Assembly (NCBI GenBank): GCA_019137255.1
Contig: WPDH01000216.1
Coordinates: 115,573-179,572 of the forward strand
Direction of reading: 5' to 3'
Source: Corinectria fuckeliana
Taxonomy: Eukaryota; Ascomycota; Sordariomycetes; Hypocreales; Nectriaceae
Length of the DNA stretch: 64,000 nucleotides
Below, one piece after another: positions 1 through 11,870 of this stretch. The notes under the pieces are model-generated. The model was not told the DNA's origin. It was given only the letters and a program-made list of their open reading frames with translations, and ran no database searches. Within the stretch, counting starts at the first letter, position 1; every line of letters starts with the position of its first letter. The position numbers and the translations under genes are program-made.

Positions 1-2246
1 GGAAACAGGTTTTAGCATTCCGAGTGGGGAGTCTGCCAAGGAGAGGGGAGAGAATAATGGGCTCCACTAGCATTTGACCTGACAGCCAATGGCCAAGTCC
101 CGTTGAGTCTGGAATTTGGACCGGAGTGAAAGTTGAAGATTATTTCTGGGCTGGCGGGGAATCATTGCGGTTTGAGACACTGTCGGCCGGGGTGGCGCGT
201 GGGCCAATAAACCGAAGCGGTAAAGTGGACTACCATGGCACTAGCACGGCCGACTGCACCTTGGACTGCACCTGGACGGGACACGTACATACCGTACATG
301 CACACAGCGCCTCATCTCTGGTGCCGATGAGAAGGCAAGCAAGACATGATGGACGAGATGCCCAAACGGACAAATTGTGGCCCAAAACGGACAACAGCCC
401 GAGGGGCGGGCAGGATGGGACTTGGAAGCGCCGAGAGCTGCTAGTGTGGGCCTCCCGCAGCCCGGGGCCTCGCCCCGGCGAGCCGCCGCCATCTGGACGG
501 CAAGCCGGGGCCCGTAAGGTGCCGTGCTCGACTGCGCGGCGGCGGCGGGGGCATGGCCGAGGACAGTCGAGGACAGTCGAGGACAATAGCGATGCAATAT
601 TAATGGGACGTAAGTGACTGGTGCATGTATTCGTAGACTACAACCAGATCCAGCCCAGTTCGTCCAAGACATTGCCGCTATCAGAGAGGGTGTGAAGACT
701 TGAGCGACAGACTGAGCGATTAGTCGGCAAGACGACCCGGTCTCTTGAGCGAGAAGTGAGACTCGAGAAGAGAAAACTTCAGATGAGAAAACAACACCCC
801 TCCCCCTCTCACAGCACAGACCATGAGCCATCCATCCCGTCATTCAGTTCACAAAATCCAGCCCTAGGAGCATCAGGGGTTCATTCAGGTTCTTGTCAAC
901 AAGTACCCAAGACCTGGGCCTAAGGGGTCCACCGCACGAACAATGACTTGCCTGGGGCCCCATCCATCGCCATCGCCATCGCCATCGCCGTTCCCAGGGA
1001 CGGCTTGCAACACCGGCCATGGTTTGGGGGCTGAGGTGGGGGGGAACGGTCGACGGTCGACCAAGGGGTTCGGATTGAACTTGTTTGCTTGTCATTGTCG
1101 AGAAGGGATCCCCGCTCTCCAACCCTGCCAATGCTACGCGAGAGAGAAACAGGGGTCGTTTTCACCGGTCCAGCTGAAGACGACGGACGGGTAAAAGCCA
1201 ATAGCAATGCAGCAGCCTCCCCCCCCTGCAGGACGAGTCGCATCTTTCTGCGTACGTAGTGCGCATTCCGTGCACATGCACTTTCTCGGGAATATTGATC
1301 TCCGCGCTTATGAGGGACCGGGCACAACTGCTGCAGCATCTTTCACGTCACGACGCGGAGGTACCAGCATTTCTCGTCGATGGAGGCGCAGATGAGCGTC
1401 GGCGATGCGTGCGCTAGAGGGCTTGGCGATGCGCACGAAGCTTCAGGCGCGTTTGCTCGCGTGCCGTACTTCCTGTTATTCTTGTCTCTGCTTTGCATTC
1501 AGCTGACCTCTTGGGCTGCAGCAGTCAATAACCTGAGCCTGAACCTGAATCCGAATCTGAATCAGCATCTACGCGCGGTGTCGGGTGAAATCCTGCATTT
1601 GTTCTCCCTGAGCTTTTGTTCCAATTGCATGCCTCAGCTCTCATCTTCCAGAGCCCAATTTGCTGAGCAGTGGCCAGTCCCGTTGTCCGCATCCCCGTTG
1701 GATGGGTGCAGCGAGAGTTACAAAGCAGAACTTGAACTATCATGGATGTCTTTCGGCCTTCTCAACTGGGTAAATCTCCAGAAACATGCATGCTACGCCA
1801 CCGAGTCATCCAACTTTGTATTCGTAAAAGCTACGAATAGGCTACTATCTCTTGAAAGCACATACGTAGGCATGCATGTCTTTCAAGACGGCTAGTTCCT
1901 GCGTTTGCGGTAAGGCCCACCGGTCGAGTGTCAGAAGAAACCGGCGGCACAGCATAAAGTGAAAATTTATGTTTAAATTAGTCCGACGAAAGACAAACAA
2001 CTCTCCCTTCCCCCTCCCTTTCGACTGCCTGGATCGAGTCAACCCACGAGACGAGCCGCTGTCGAATGAGGCCCAATTCGCGGCTGTATCCAACACGCTG
2101 GGTGAGAGTGGGAGTGCTATCGAGAATCAGACAGGGGCCCTTGGGCTGGGGTTATCTCAGCCACGGCGTCTGGAGCCAGCAGGAGCTGCAGAAGCGAACG
2201 TATCTGTATTGGGGCGGGAAAAGGGGAGGGGTGGAGGGGAGCGGGT

Positions 2247-2257
2247 GTACTTCGTAC
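2247..2257 (+). repeat. GTACTTCGTAC word, copy 1
   Basis: Exact 11-base word also found at 17632, 28968, 30391 and 42858, always outside genes. It has GTAC at both ends around TTC. Confidence 0.7.
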
Positions 2258-2846
2258 TTATTTCGCAGACACTGGCAGCTTTGAGACAACAGCAGAAGGG
2301 GGGGAGGGGGCGGGCTTTCTTCTCTCTGGTCGGGCGATGAGTGTGCCGTGGTTGCGCGTTGGCCTCGCCGCACTTAAGGATCGCCTCTTTAGGACTTTAG
2401 ATAGGTGGGGGAGGCAATTCAGCGGGTCGGCACTTCAACAGGCCCCTAATTGCCCTAAAGGGGAGCTAGCAGGACGGCACCTAGGTAGATAAGTAGTCTT
2501 AGATCACGGTCCAGCCCAATCAGAGACGGCCAACACGGTCCTAGCCCCCCCCACACCATAGCACCCGCCATCCCGCCTCGACTCCCGGGGGCGCTACGCT
2601 AGGAAACTGCGAATCGGGGGCCGTTTGCTGTTCATCCGCCTGTCCAGTCTGCCATCCCCCACTCTGGACGGGTGAACCACCACTGACATTGCACTTGTTA
2701 GGCAGCCAGTCTGAGAGCACCTGCCAGACCACCTCCCAGACCACCTCCCATGGAGACCGCCTTCCAGCGAGCCCAGTTGCCTTCTTGCCTAGGTACCTAC
2801 CTACCTACTTACTGAGTACTTAGGTACTCAGCAGGACCGTGCACCT

Positions 2847-2880
2847 TCCCCCCCCGNNCCCCCCCCCCCCCCCCCCCCCC
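2847..2880. other. C homopolymer with two ambiguous bases
   Basis: A run of more than 30 cytosines, interrupted by one G, carries NN at 2857-2858. It looks like an unresolved homopolymer or a small joined gap, so its true length and any reading frame through it are unreliable. Confidence 0.85.
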
Positions 2881-4178
2881 AAGCTGTGATACCTACAGTG
2901 CTTCGTGCCTGAGGCGCAGTGCGAGTACGGTGCCTTGCTCCTCCACCACCAAACCACCAAGTCTGATTCTGATTCAGCATGGAAGTGCTGGATGTCTTCA
3001 CCTTCATTCACCACTTGCTTTTGCTTGGCTGCGCCACCACATGCCTATCAAGAAGTATCGACGTCGGACTTTGTCAATCGCTGCTGTCATTGCCATTGGG
3101 GCCATGGCATGATGAAGGGGCAGCGTGCGGCTGACAAGCTGTCGCACATTTGACCATTCCAGGCCATTTGCATCCTCTCCGGTCCTCGAACATTAGTTAC
3201 AGTACGAATACCTACCTGTCATCTCCCACTGTCATGGCCGCAACGACGACGCCGAGGTGAAGTCACACACGCAGCCAGTCACAACAAGCAACAACACGGC
3301 TCATCTGTGGCCTCGAGGTCAAGGGCATCGCTAATGCAGCTCTCCAACATTGTCGTCGTCGTCGTCGCCGCCTTTTACCACTAGTCGATCGCTAACTCTT
3401 CGGCTGTTGGCGCCTAGATTAGTTATTGCCGCGTCCGTCTCATTCTATTCACATCATCCACCCTCTGACGTTCAGCTCCCCACACAGCCATTTATACCCT
3501 CCTATTACCGTTGCTTCCTATCTGCGACCAGATGGGGTCGCTGGCCGAAGAACTGAGAGGCCCGCGCCCCTCCACCCGGGTTGCTGGTGGCGTCAAGTCT
3601 TCTCCATGCTCGAGGACGCCGATATTGGCATTGCTTGCTTCTCCCCATAATCATGCCCGCAACTGGAACGGCAATCCTAGAACTGTGCCGACTGAGTTCT
3701 CTATCTCCAGTTACCACACTGTACTTCGTCTCCACTCCTGTCGATGCTATCCAGATGTACATACCCATCTTGCATCAAGCCTCGCGAATATCCCTGCTTC
3801 GGAGCTAGGGGCTCGGGGCTCAGGGCTCGGGGCAATAAACCAGCAAAGTGGATGATATCTTCATCCCAAATGGGCCAAGGACCCGTGGGTATACTTACTT
3901 ACGCACAGTCGAAATAGAAATAGGCCGGCCTCTCAAGAGTCGACATCTGCAAGCCATGATCCCACGCCACGGACAGCACAGTCTTCGAACTAGGCTGCAA
4001 CCAAGGCAATAGCTTGGCCGCGAACTACCCATCCGCCTAGATATCCGTTGGCACAGTCCTCGTCCACCCTGGTCTGCCCTGGAACCACCGTGGTCCTGGC
4101 CACAGACCTGCTTGACTCTCGATTCGCTGATTCTGGTCAAGCTGGCCAAGTGGTCAGGGGGGGCCGTCCTGCAAGTTC

Positions 4179-4204
4179 GGGGGGGGGGGGNNGGGGGGGG
4201 GGGG
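4179..4204. other. G homopolymer with two ambiguous bases
   Basis: A run of about 25 guanines contains NN at 4191-4192, mirroring the C-run 1.3 kb upstream. Any frame crossing it is unreliable. Confidence 0.85.
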
Positions 4205-4842
4205 AGGAAACTAGCAAAGCGACTCACCATTTGGTGGCTGGACACGCCACATGAGGTCTCCGACCCGACACCCAGCCAGTATGGTTGGTACCAGGTACTT
4301 ATGAGGCTCTGCGGCTCCGCGGGGTGTTTTGACAGGTAGTAGCCCATTCCCAGGCTCTGTCAAGTCGCCCACTGGACTGTGAGTGGCTGAATCCCTCAGA
4401 GTTGACTACCCCCAGGTCTAAGTGGTAGCAAGATAAAAATGCCCATCACGCCGCCTCCATCTTCAAGGCGTCCTTTGTCCGTCTCTTCCCCAAGCCTTAT
4501 CTCCCAGAGATCTCTTTCTACTTTACTTGCTCAACCCAGCCTTCTTCAACAATTGTTTAGTTATATTTCCTCTTTTCTGTGTGTGCCAGCCACTGAATCC
4601 CTTGTGGCCCGGCTTGCACCCTTCATCATCCTCAGATTAGCCCACGTGCTACCCTTCAACGCCTTGAACCCTCCTCCTATTCTACCTTTCGATCACGACT
4701 TGAGGCTGAATCCCAGATTTTCAATTCTCTTGCCCTTGCACTCCGTCCATCAATCAGCCCTTCAATGGCCCTTGCCTTGACCCTGCCTGTTCAGACTATC
4801 TTCTGATCCCCTTACGGTCGAAACATTTCGCACCTTAACGCA

Positions 4843-6528
4843 ATGGCTTACAAGACCATTCCTACCGGAAAGAAAGAGAGCCTCAATGGGTTCATCAACG
4901 GATGCCTCCCCCAGTTCTCAGGCAACGCTGAGTTCAGCATTCACCACGGCAACTTTCAAGATTCCATCGATCCCAGCCTCAGTGTCCAACAATACCTTGA
5001 AGATCTGGACCCGCCCAGGGCTAACATTGCACTTATGTGGCCTTCACATCATGTTCCCTTCAGCGCCATTCACCCAGATAACATCTTATCGCTACCGCCT
5101 CGAGTTCAAGGACGACACGACTCCCCATTCTCCCAGAAACAATCTTCGGCGGCCAGCAATGCCCAGAGTCCTCGGACAGACAGCGACATGTTCTACGAGA
5201 GCACCCAAGGACCATCCACCCCTTCAGGCATGAAGTCTCCCTATATAGCCTATGCCCACGAGCAAGGGGATGGCGACTGCCTGACAGGTCTCTCCTTGAC
5301 ACCAACCAACGTATACGTGAAACCCTCCGATATTCATCCCAGCCAGGTTCATTTCGACGACTTCAGTGAGAACGGTGGCTCCAAGGAGTTCACCCTTGAC
5401 CACGGATTCAGCTTCGAGGGCAGCACCCACTACCAAGGGGTCGCTGTGACCCCGCTGCCCTTACATCGGGTCTCGAGTCCCGCGAGCGAGTTTCAATTCC
5501 AATCCTCGCTCAGCCATACCTACCCCGACCCCGAGATCGTCGACGAGGTGATGAGTTCGGCAGAGGAGACCACCGTTGAGTCTCCGCCTTGCAAGGTCGA
5601 AGACGAAGGGTACAAGCCTGCTGGCTCCCGCAACAAACCAGCTCACACTCCCAAGGATTCTACCCGTCGTGGCCGCCCAAGGCGGTCAGACATGCCAACG
5701 CCCATTGGGAGATCGAAAGTCATCAAGGCGTCTACTGCTCCAGGACGCCTCGCCAGTCGAAGGCTGCCCGCACCATCGTCCACTGCTGTCAAGAAATGCC
5801 ATGACTGTAACACCATGCCTTTCAAAGATGACGCAGCGCTCCAGAAGCATATCAATAGCCAGCACAAGCGGTCCTTTACCTGCGTCTTCCAATTTGCCGG
5901 CTGTACCGACTCATTCGCAAACAAGAATGAGTGGAAGCGCCATGTCCAGGCTCAGCACCTGAACATCAACTTTTGGCTATGCACGTTAGGCGCGTGCGGG
6001 CAAATCATGTCTCAGGACTGCCAGGTCTCCGGAGCTCCAACTCACGGTCGACCTTTTAGGCGTAAGGATCTGTTTACCCAGCACGTCCGGCGCATGCATG
6101 CCCCTTCGTCCTCTACTGGGAAGGATAAGACGCACAAGCTCGCTACGCCACAGCAGGATGCTGAGCTCAAGATAATGCAAGAAGATTCATACCGGAAGCG
6201 GTGCGATGAGCCAAAATACATGAAATGTCCCGCTCAAGACTGCGACCATGAGTTCCGCGGCGAAACGTCGTGGGACGACTGGATGGAGCATGTCGCGCGA
6301 CACCTAGAGTGCGTGGCCAACAACGAGGAGCCCTCGATTCAGTTTGGGGGGCCCGAGGATGATACATTAATCGAGTGGGCAACGAGAGAGAGCGTCAAGG
6401 TCCTTAGTGAGGGCCCGACGGGGTGGCAGCTCTGCCAAACGCTCAAGAATGTCAAGGTCGGCTCGAAGACGGCGCGTGCTCTGGAAGTCGACGAGGACGC
6501 AGAAGGGGAGGACTGCTTCTGGGAATAG
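4843..6528 (+). CDS. C2H2 zinc-finger protein, probable transcription factor
   Basis: Uninterrupted 561-residue frame. The N-terminal half (about 1-300) is low in structure and rich in Ser, Pro and acidic residues, followed by a basic patch with an RRGRPRR-like stretch near 275-280 that resembles an AT-hook or nuclear signal. From about 318 onward there are Cys/His pairs: a clear finger (CHDC... with HINSQH), a second one in which FANKNEWKRHVQAQH is the His half, then a looser pair ending HVRRMH, and a last one (CPAQDC... with EHVARH). The finger containing FANKNEWKRH is typical of an expanded fungal C2H2 group. The protein is presumably nuclear and DNA-binding; its targets are unknown. The ATG at 4843 follows a long C/T-rich leader and opens the frame; no intron is needed. 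The last finger lacks ideal spacing, so it may be degenerate. Confidence 0.85.
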   Translation: MAYKTIPTGKKESLNGFINGCLPQFSGNAEFSIHHGNFQDSIDPSLSVQQYLEDLDPPRANIALMWPSHHVPFSAIHPDNILSLPPRVQGRHDSPFSQKQSSAASNAQSPRTDSDMFYESTQGPSTPSGMKSPYIAYAHEQGDGDCLTGLSLTPTNVYVKPSDIHPSQVHFDDFSENGGSKEFTLDHGFSFEGSTHYQGVAVTPLPLHRVSSPASEFQFQSSLSHTYPDPEIVDEVMSSAEETTVESPPCKVEDEGYKPAGSRNKPAHTPKDSTRRGRPRRSDMPTPIGRSKVIKASTAPGRLASRRLPAPSSTAVKKCHDCNTMPFKDDAALQKHINSQHKRSFTCVFQFAGCTDSFANKNEWKRHVQAQHLNINFWLCTLGACGQIMSQDCQVSGAPTHGRPFRRKDLFTQHVRRMHAPSSSTGKDKTHKLATPQQDAELKIMQEDSYRKRCDEPKYMKCPAQDCDHEFRGETSWDDWMEHVARHLECVANNEEPSIQFGGPEDDTLIEWATRESVKVLSEGPTGWQLCQTLKNVKVGSKTARALEVDEDAEGEDCFWE

Positions 6529-8001
6529 GGAGCATCCTACGGGGATGGACGCCTTCGGTGGCTGCCGCAGGGAAATTGCAATTGCCTCGCGTTAAGTTAT
6601 CTAGGATATGATCGGTTTGGGAGTCGGGATAGGTTAGTGTGCCCGCTAATTGTCGGCGTTGGGGGTATTGTTCGTTTCATGATACCATCGCCCTGGAATT
6701 TCGGGTACGGAAGTTGGGATGTTGCTCGATGCTTGCGTTTGTAATTGTCCTCCTTTTTTTTTCTTCTTTTTTTTTCGACTCTTGTTTACGATAAAGCTAG
6801 TACGGACAGCAACTGCTCATTGAAGCGGCACCATAGAAGGAATTGCACACATCCGATGATTTACTACTTCCCAGGTCATTTCCTCAGCTCCCTCTCTCTA
6901 TTCTCGAGCAGAGCCTCAGGTCCGCAGAGCCTCAGCTCCCGGGCTTACCGTCTCTCCCGCATCGTCCACGTCATCCCACGTCTTATGCACAGCCCCTCCG
7001 TTGCCTAGTCATGCAAGCAGAATGCAGCGTGGTGGTTACTCTTTCACCGGTTTGCTAGTTGTCAGAAGGGGATGTAAGCGTCCATTGGCAGGGTAGTGCA
7101 AAAGCAGGGAGGCATAATCTACGAGGTGCCTAAATCGGAGAAGGTTGTTGCAACGGGCAGATCGTCGCTCGTCAAAGAGACATAGTCCTGCGCCCCCGTG
7201 TGTGAGTGAGTGGGAGGGTGGCATTGGGGGCTATTCAGGGTAGCCATGCATGCGTGTTAGTGTGACGTGACAGTGACCGTCTACCAATCCCGCCTACTTG
7301 ATGCTCTCAATATTGTGGCTTCTCGGTACCGAGTAAAAACCAGCAGTTAGAGACGATCGTGTCTGTTTTCTTATGCAATGTAATGTAGTAGGGACTATAC
7401 TAGGCCTAGACCCTATCTAATTGAGCCGCACAATGGTGAGCTGCACCAACATCAGCGTTTGCTTCCGCCTCCAGTTAGGGTAACAGTTTTTTTTCTTATA
7501 CACGCCCTGTAGATGGGCTAAACCATCCGTCAAAACAATAAAACATCAAGGTACCTCCCCTCCAATGGCTAGGCAGCCAGGACAGCCAGTAATCATAACA
7601 AAAAACCTTGGACACATCATGATCCGCAGATAACTAGAGTGGGCTGTGACCGATCGGGTACTGATCAATAATCGTAACAGAAACCATAGCTATAATTAGT
7701 TTGTATCGTCGAGCTAATGTCTAGTTAGCTTGCGGTATTCTTGGAGTCTTGAAAGGGTTAGCATCACCAATTAACATTCGCTATCGCTGTTGCCGTGTCG
7801 CCAAACCAGGAGCAGCTCTGTAGTAACCGAGGACGTTGCCGAAAAGACTTCATTTCAGCTGCTGCACCTTGACATGTGATGAATGACCCTTCCTAGCGCT
7901 TCATCCAAGATTTCAGCATATTCAACTCAATACAAAGGAAGCGAGCCTTGACAGCCTCTCCCCAAGTCTGTAAGTCGCTAGAGGCCACATCATCAAACGT
8001 C
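6529..8001. other. Intergenic region, nothing identified
   Basis: This holds the 3' flank of the zinc-finger gene (T-rich near 6750-6775) and the 3' flank of the minus-strand gene that ends at 8002. No coding frame, RNA gene or repeat family was recognised. Confidence 0.6.
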
Positions 8002-10134
8002 CTAGACAGCTTGCGCAGGGGCATTGTTCCCGAGGTTTCGTCGAGCTCGTCGCTGCTGCCTGGTCTTGCATTCGATGGCATAACCCGGCTCGGTGGCCTT
8101 GCGCCACTCGATGTATGCCTCGTATTGTTGCTGGTCTTTAGCATCCGGCATTCTGGGCTTGGGAACAGGACATAGTTGCGGATTGCCACGTTCAAGGGTT
8201 CCCCAAGACGAAGGATGCCCTCCCATGGGAGGTGGGACATTAGGCATGAAAGCAAACGGGTTGTTTGTGTTCATATTCAAGAGCTGCTGCGCTGGTTTTA
8301 TGACTGGGAAGCCAATCGGTCCTGGAACGACTGCTGGAGCTCTTTTCTGAAGCCCAAGACTAGTTTGAGTAAGCTGGGGAAGTTGAGGAAGCTGAGGTAG
8401 CTGAGGAAGACCAGCTGGTAGTCCGTACACTGGCGGAAGACGAATGCCAGGAAGCAAGTGAGGAGCGGAAGGCGGCGCAAATCCATAAAGAGGACCGAAA
8501 GCTGAGGCGGACATGTTTGAGAATTGGCCATCGCCCGAGTTTGTGTTGGCAGGACTAGTCACACCCTGGCACTCGGGTGTCTCGGGGGTGGCGTGTAATT
8601 GATCGCATGGTGGCTCTGAGTTGATCACCGCTGGGTTGACAGCAGCCCTGTTGACACTAACATGGCTGCTGCACCCATCACTTTGCTGATTAAAGAGGCC
8701 ATTGATAGGAGCTCGTGGAAACTTGCTAGTGAGTGATCCGCCGGGCACAGTTTTGCCATGTCCATTGAAGGAGAGAAACTCCCTTGCTCTTGGATTGAGA
8801 TGCTTGGTACTGCCTCCAATGGAGATTCCAGAATCTTGTGAGCTGTCTTTCCCTCGAGTGGCTGTGGCATTCAATGGACCCATTGTCGAATCTGCGCTAC
8901 TTCCCTGGCTTATCTCTCTCGTTCTTTTAAGTCCCTGCTCAGCTGTCTTCTGCTGTACATTCTCATTAGGTTGATCAGATTGACCATGAGACCCTCCCTA
9001 TGGGGCTTTGGCGATCTGCTGAGGTCCGCTCTGCAGAGGTCCACTCTGCAGTTTCTGTATCAATTTCTGAAAAGCTGCACTCCTTTGGCTCTGTTCTAGG
9101 TCTTCGTGATGAGAAACTTCTGCCCTTGAAAATTTCGTATCGTTTGTTTCGCTTCCACGATGAGTTTTGTCGTAGTAGGAGCCCCAAGTGTTAGCTGCTC
9201 CAGGCTCGTTTCGAACAGCATATTGAGCAGTCTCTAAATCGTCCCTCCCAGATGAGCGTTCTTGTCGGAGATTACTTCGGAGCTGAAACTTGGAGGACGT
9301 AGGGCGCATTCTTGGAGGCGTAGCCTTAGTTGCCGCGAGAACTGCGGCCAGCTCTCGTTCTTGTTCGTTTCGCGGCAGCTTACGAGGTGTCTTGCGTATT
9401 GGTCGGCCTTCCTTGTCAATGCGTTGAATGTGGGCAAAGCTGGAAAACAGAACATCATCTGCGCCGGCAGCCAAGCCTCTAGATCCCTCTCCAGCACAGA
9501 AAGGGACAAGCTCGATGACGCTCATGGGTTTTCCATTGGATCGATGGTCCTGCAACTCTGTGTGTTTAGTGACACCGCAAAGCCCCCATGGTCCTGGCTG
9601 TGGGGTGATTTTCACCATACTATCGTCTGATGAGATAGCTGCAGGCTCGTCGTCAGCCTCGGAGTTCCCGTGGCTAGACTTCCAATGACTGGTGGCAATA
9701 TGGTCCCAGGGCCCAAAAACCCCAAGGCCATGATGACCGTTCGAGAAAGACTTTGAGCAGAAACCTTCAAATCCCGTCTGATGTCTAGGTCCATTGAACT
9801 CGAAGGTGCTTAGTTCTGATTGAGTGGATGTTGAAGATGTGTTATCCTCGCGCCGTCTACGCCAGTCAGGGTTCTTCATGGCCTCGATGAACTTGGACGT
9901 TGCATGGAATTCGTCTGTGAGCTCCCTTCTGGAAGAGGCTGGCGCGGATTTAGTCTCATCGAAGGAGTTGTCTGCCGAAGAGAGAGATATGTCGGTCCTT
10001 TCAGCACGTATGGGCAGTGGCCGACCCTTGAGGGTAAAGGGTGCCATCTCGAACGCCGGTGGAAACCAGCCTCGACTGACGAGAGCTAAGGCCTTTTCAG
10101 GAGTGAGAGACGCCTTCTTTGAGTCTATTTCCAT
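8002..10134 (-). CDS. Unrecognised Q/P-rich protein with an in-frame TAG
   Basis: From the ATG at 10134 the frame runs 378 codons to a TAG at 8998-9000. The same frame then stays open for another 332 codons to 8002. The part after the stop does not look random: it has a Q-rich linker, a Leu-Pro-Gln tandem (four repeats near 8350-8410), a Pro-rich segment, and a basic C-terminus containing YIEWRKATEPGYA and RQQRRARRN, which looks conserved. I therefore treat both halves as one gene of about 710 codons. The TAG could be a nonsense mutation, a base error, or lie in an intron. A CCTAAT branch-like motif and CAG acceptors lie downstream, but no good GTRAGT donor lies upstream. No known domain was recognised; it appears disordered and probably nuclear or cytosolic. 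Confidence 0.6.
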
Positions 10135-10947
10135 ATAATGTCAAAACCCATGCTTGGATGTTTGGGGATGACTCGAGGAACTCACCTGACGGAGAGGGCC
10201 CTGCAACAGAAAAGCCTCCAATGCGCACTCCGAGAATCGGAGCCAATCTCCTTCGAATGCAAGAAGGCAAAAGAAGTGTGGGCTGGCTGGCTGGATAGAT
10301 TGGAGAGTGGCAAGGGAGCAAAAGTGAGGTGTATCCGGGATGGCTGAATCAACGGGACAACGGCTGATGCGGAGCTGCTGGCAGGTCAACGCTTCCCGAG
10401 CCTCGCGGGTATGGAAGATGCCTAATGCTGCGTGTAGCGCAATGAAGATCCAAAAAGGCGGCACCGTGCCAAGAAATCGGAGGGTGCTGAGTTGCGGGCG
10501 GCTGGGGTTTGTTCTTGAGAGGTGCACGATGATGGAAATGTGAGGTTGCGGCGAGTGGCAGAAATGGGAACGGGGAAGGGGCGTGACCGAACTGGTAGTG
10601 ACTCACGGTAATCCGAGAGCCTGCACTTGCCAGGTGCACAGCAACTAGGAATCAACGTAATTAGGCCGGTCCCAATTTGCGCAGGTGCATATGCCTATGC
10701 GACGTCGGCCTCCCGGGTGCTAGGGTTTCTTTTAAGGCCGATAGGTACAGGCTGGAGGAGGCAAGCGAAGGAGACGCACAACGACGATGGAGACTTGATA
10801 AACGAATGCGTTCCTGGTATCAAACTAAGGTACTCCAGGCTGAAATACAAGACGATAAACGGCGCCAACATATCCAATCCACGCCCGATGGAATATCCAT
10901 AGAACCACCTCTCTCGAGAATCCGGCTCATGCGTGCCACTCTCAGCC

Positions 10948-11832
10948 TTACCCTTGGTATTGTTGCCCGGCCATGTAGGCGCTGAACGCCCTCTGCGAAG
11001 CAAGTCAGTCGATTGCACCCTTCTCCACCAGACATTCTCTCCTGAGCCGTCACTTACCGCATTCCGAGTCTGCATGTACACAGTTCCAGGACCGGTGAAC
11101 TTGCACACAAGACCTTCGGCCGAAGCCAGACCCGAGATGAGGCCGCCCGATGCCACTCGCTCCATGACATACTTGGTGTTCCATGCAATCAGATGGCCGT
11201 TGTCGACAATGTATTTTTCACCGTCGACGAGCTGCAGAGACCGTGTTAGCACTTGTGCCTCGGCCACCAAGGGACCAAAAGGACACTCACGTCCTTGCGA
11301 ATAATTGCTCCGAAGCTTGAAATCCACAAAAGTCCTGTGCCGCTAATCTTATACACCCACAGTCCCTCGCCGCTGAACATGGCCTTGCTGAGCGCCTGGC
11401 GCTTGGAGTCCTTGACGACGCCCTGTGTCGACGCCAGATATGCGTCATGGCCGACGGACCACGACTCCTTGCCTGTGAGCCGCAGGCTAGTGACATCGCC
11501 GAGCATGTGCGGCCCGAGCAGTAGCTCGCCAGGCCCGGTAAAGGTCGAGCTCGAAATGTCGCCGCCCGAGATTACCTTCTTCATGCTAAACTTGAGCTGA
11601 CCCTTGAGTGTGATGGTTGGGGACATGGCAATCATCGCGCCGGGTTTGGCGGAAACGGGGCAGCCCATGGCGAGCTGGATGGTCAGGATAGTGTTCGAGT
11701 CACGATGACTGATCCTATAGCTGCCGCCGTTGAAAGTTCCGACGTCGTCGTGTGTGGCACCGGCGCCTGAGAACTGGCCAGCCGAGGGAGCTCCGGACAT
11801 TGTCATCGCGATCCCTTGCAGTTGTTGCGGCG

Positions 11833-11870
<38 letters not shown>

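Larger units (their letters stand above)
1..4438. other. Gene-poor region, no supported gene
   Basis: I see no coding region I can support here. The open frames are short, overlap on both strands and lack recognisable domains. The stretch holds small CCATCG repeats near 965-990, poly-purine and poly-pyrimidine patches, CTAGGTA-type words near 2478 and 2788, one GTACTTCGTAC word at 2247-2257, and two N pairs inside C and G homopolymers. The last few hundred bases are probably promoter and 5' leader of the zinc-finger gene that starts at 4843. Confidence 0.5.

Noticed and set aside
1380..1895. 171-codon plus-strand frame with a hydrophobic start
   Set aside because: No homology-like features, a frame on the other strand overlaps it, and the surrounding DNA looks non-coding.
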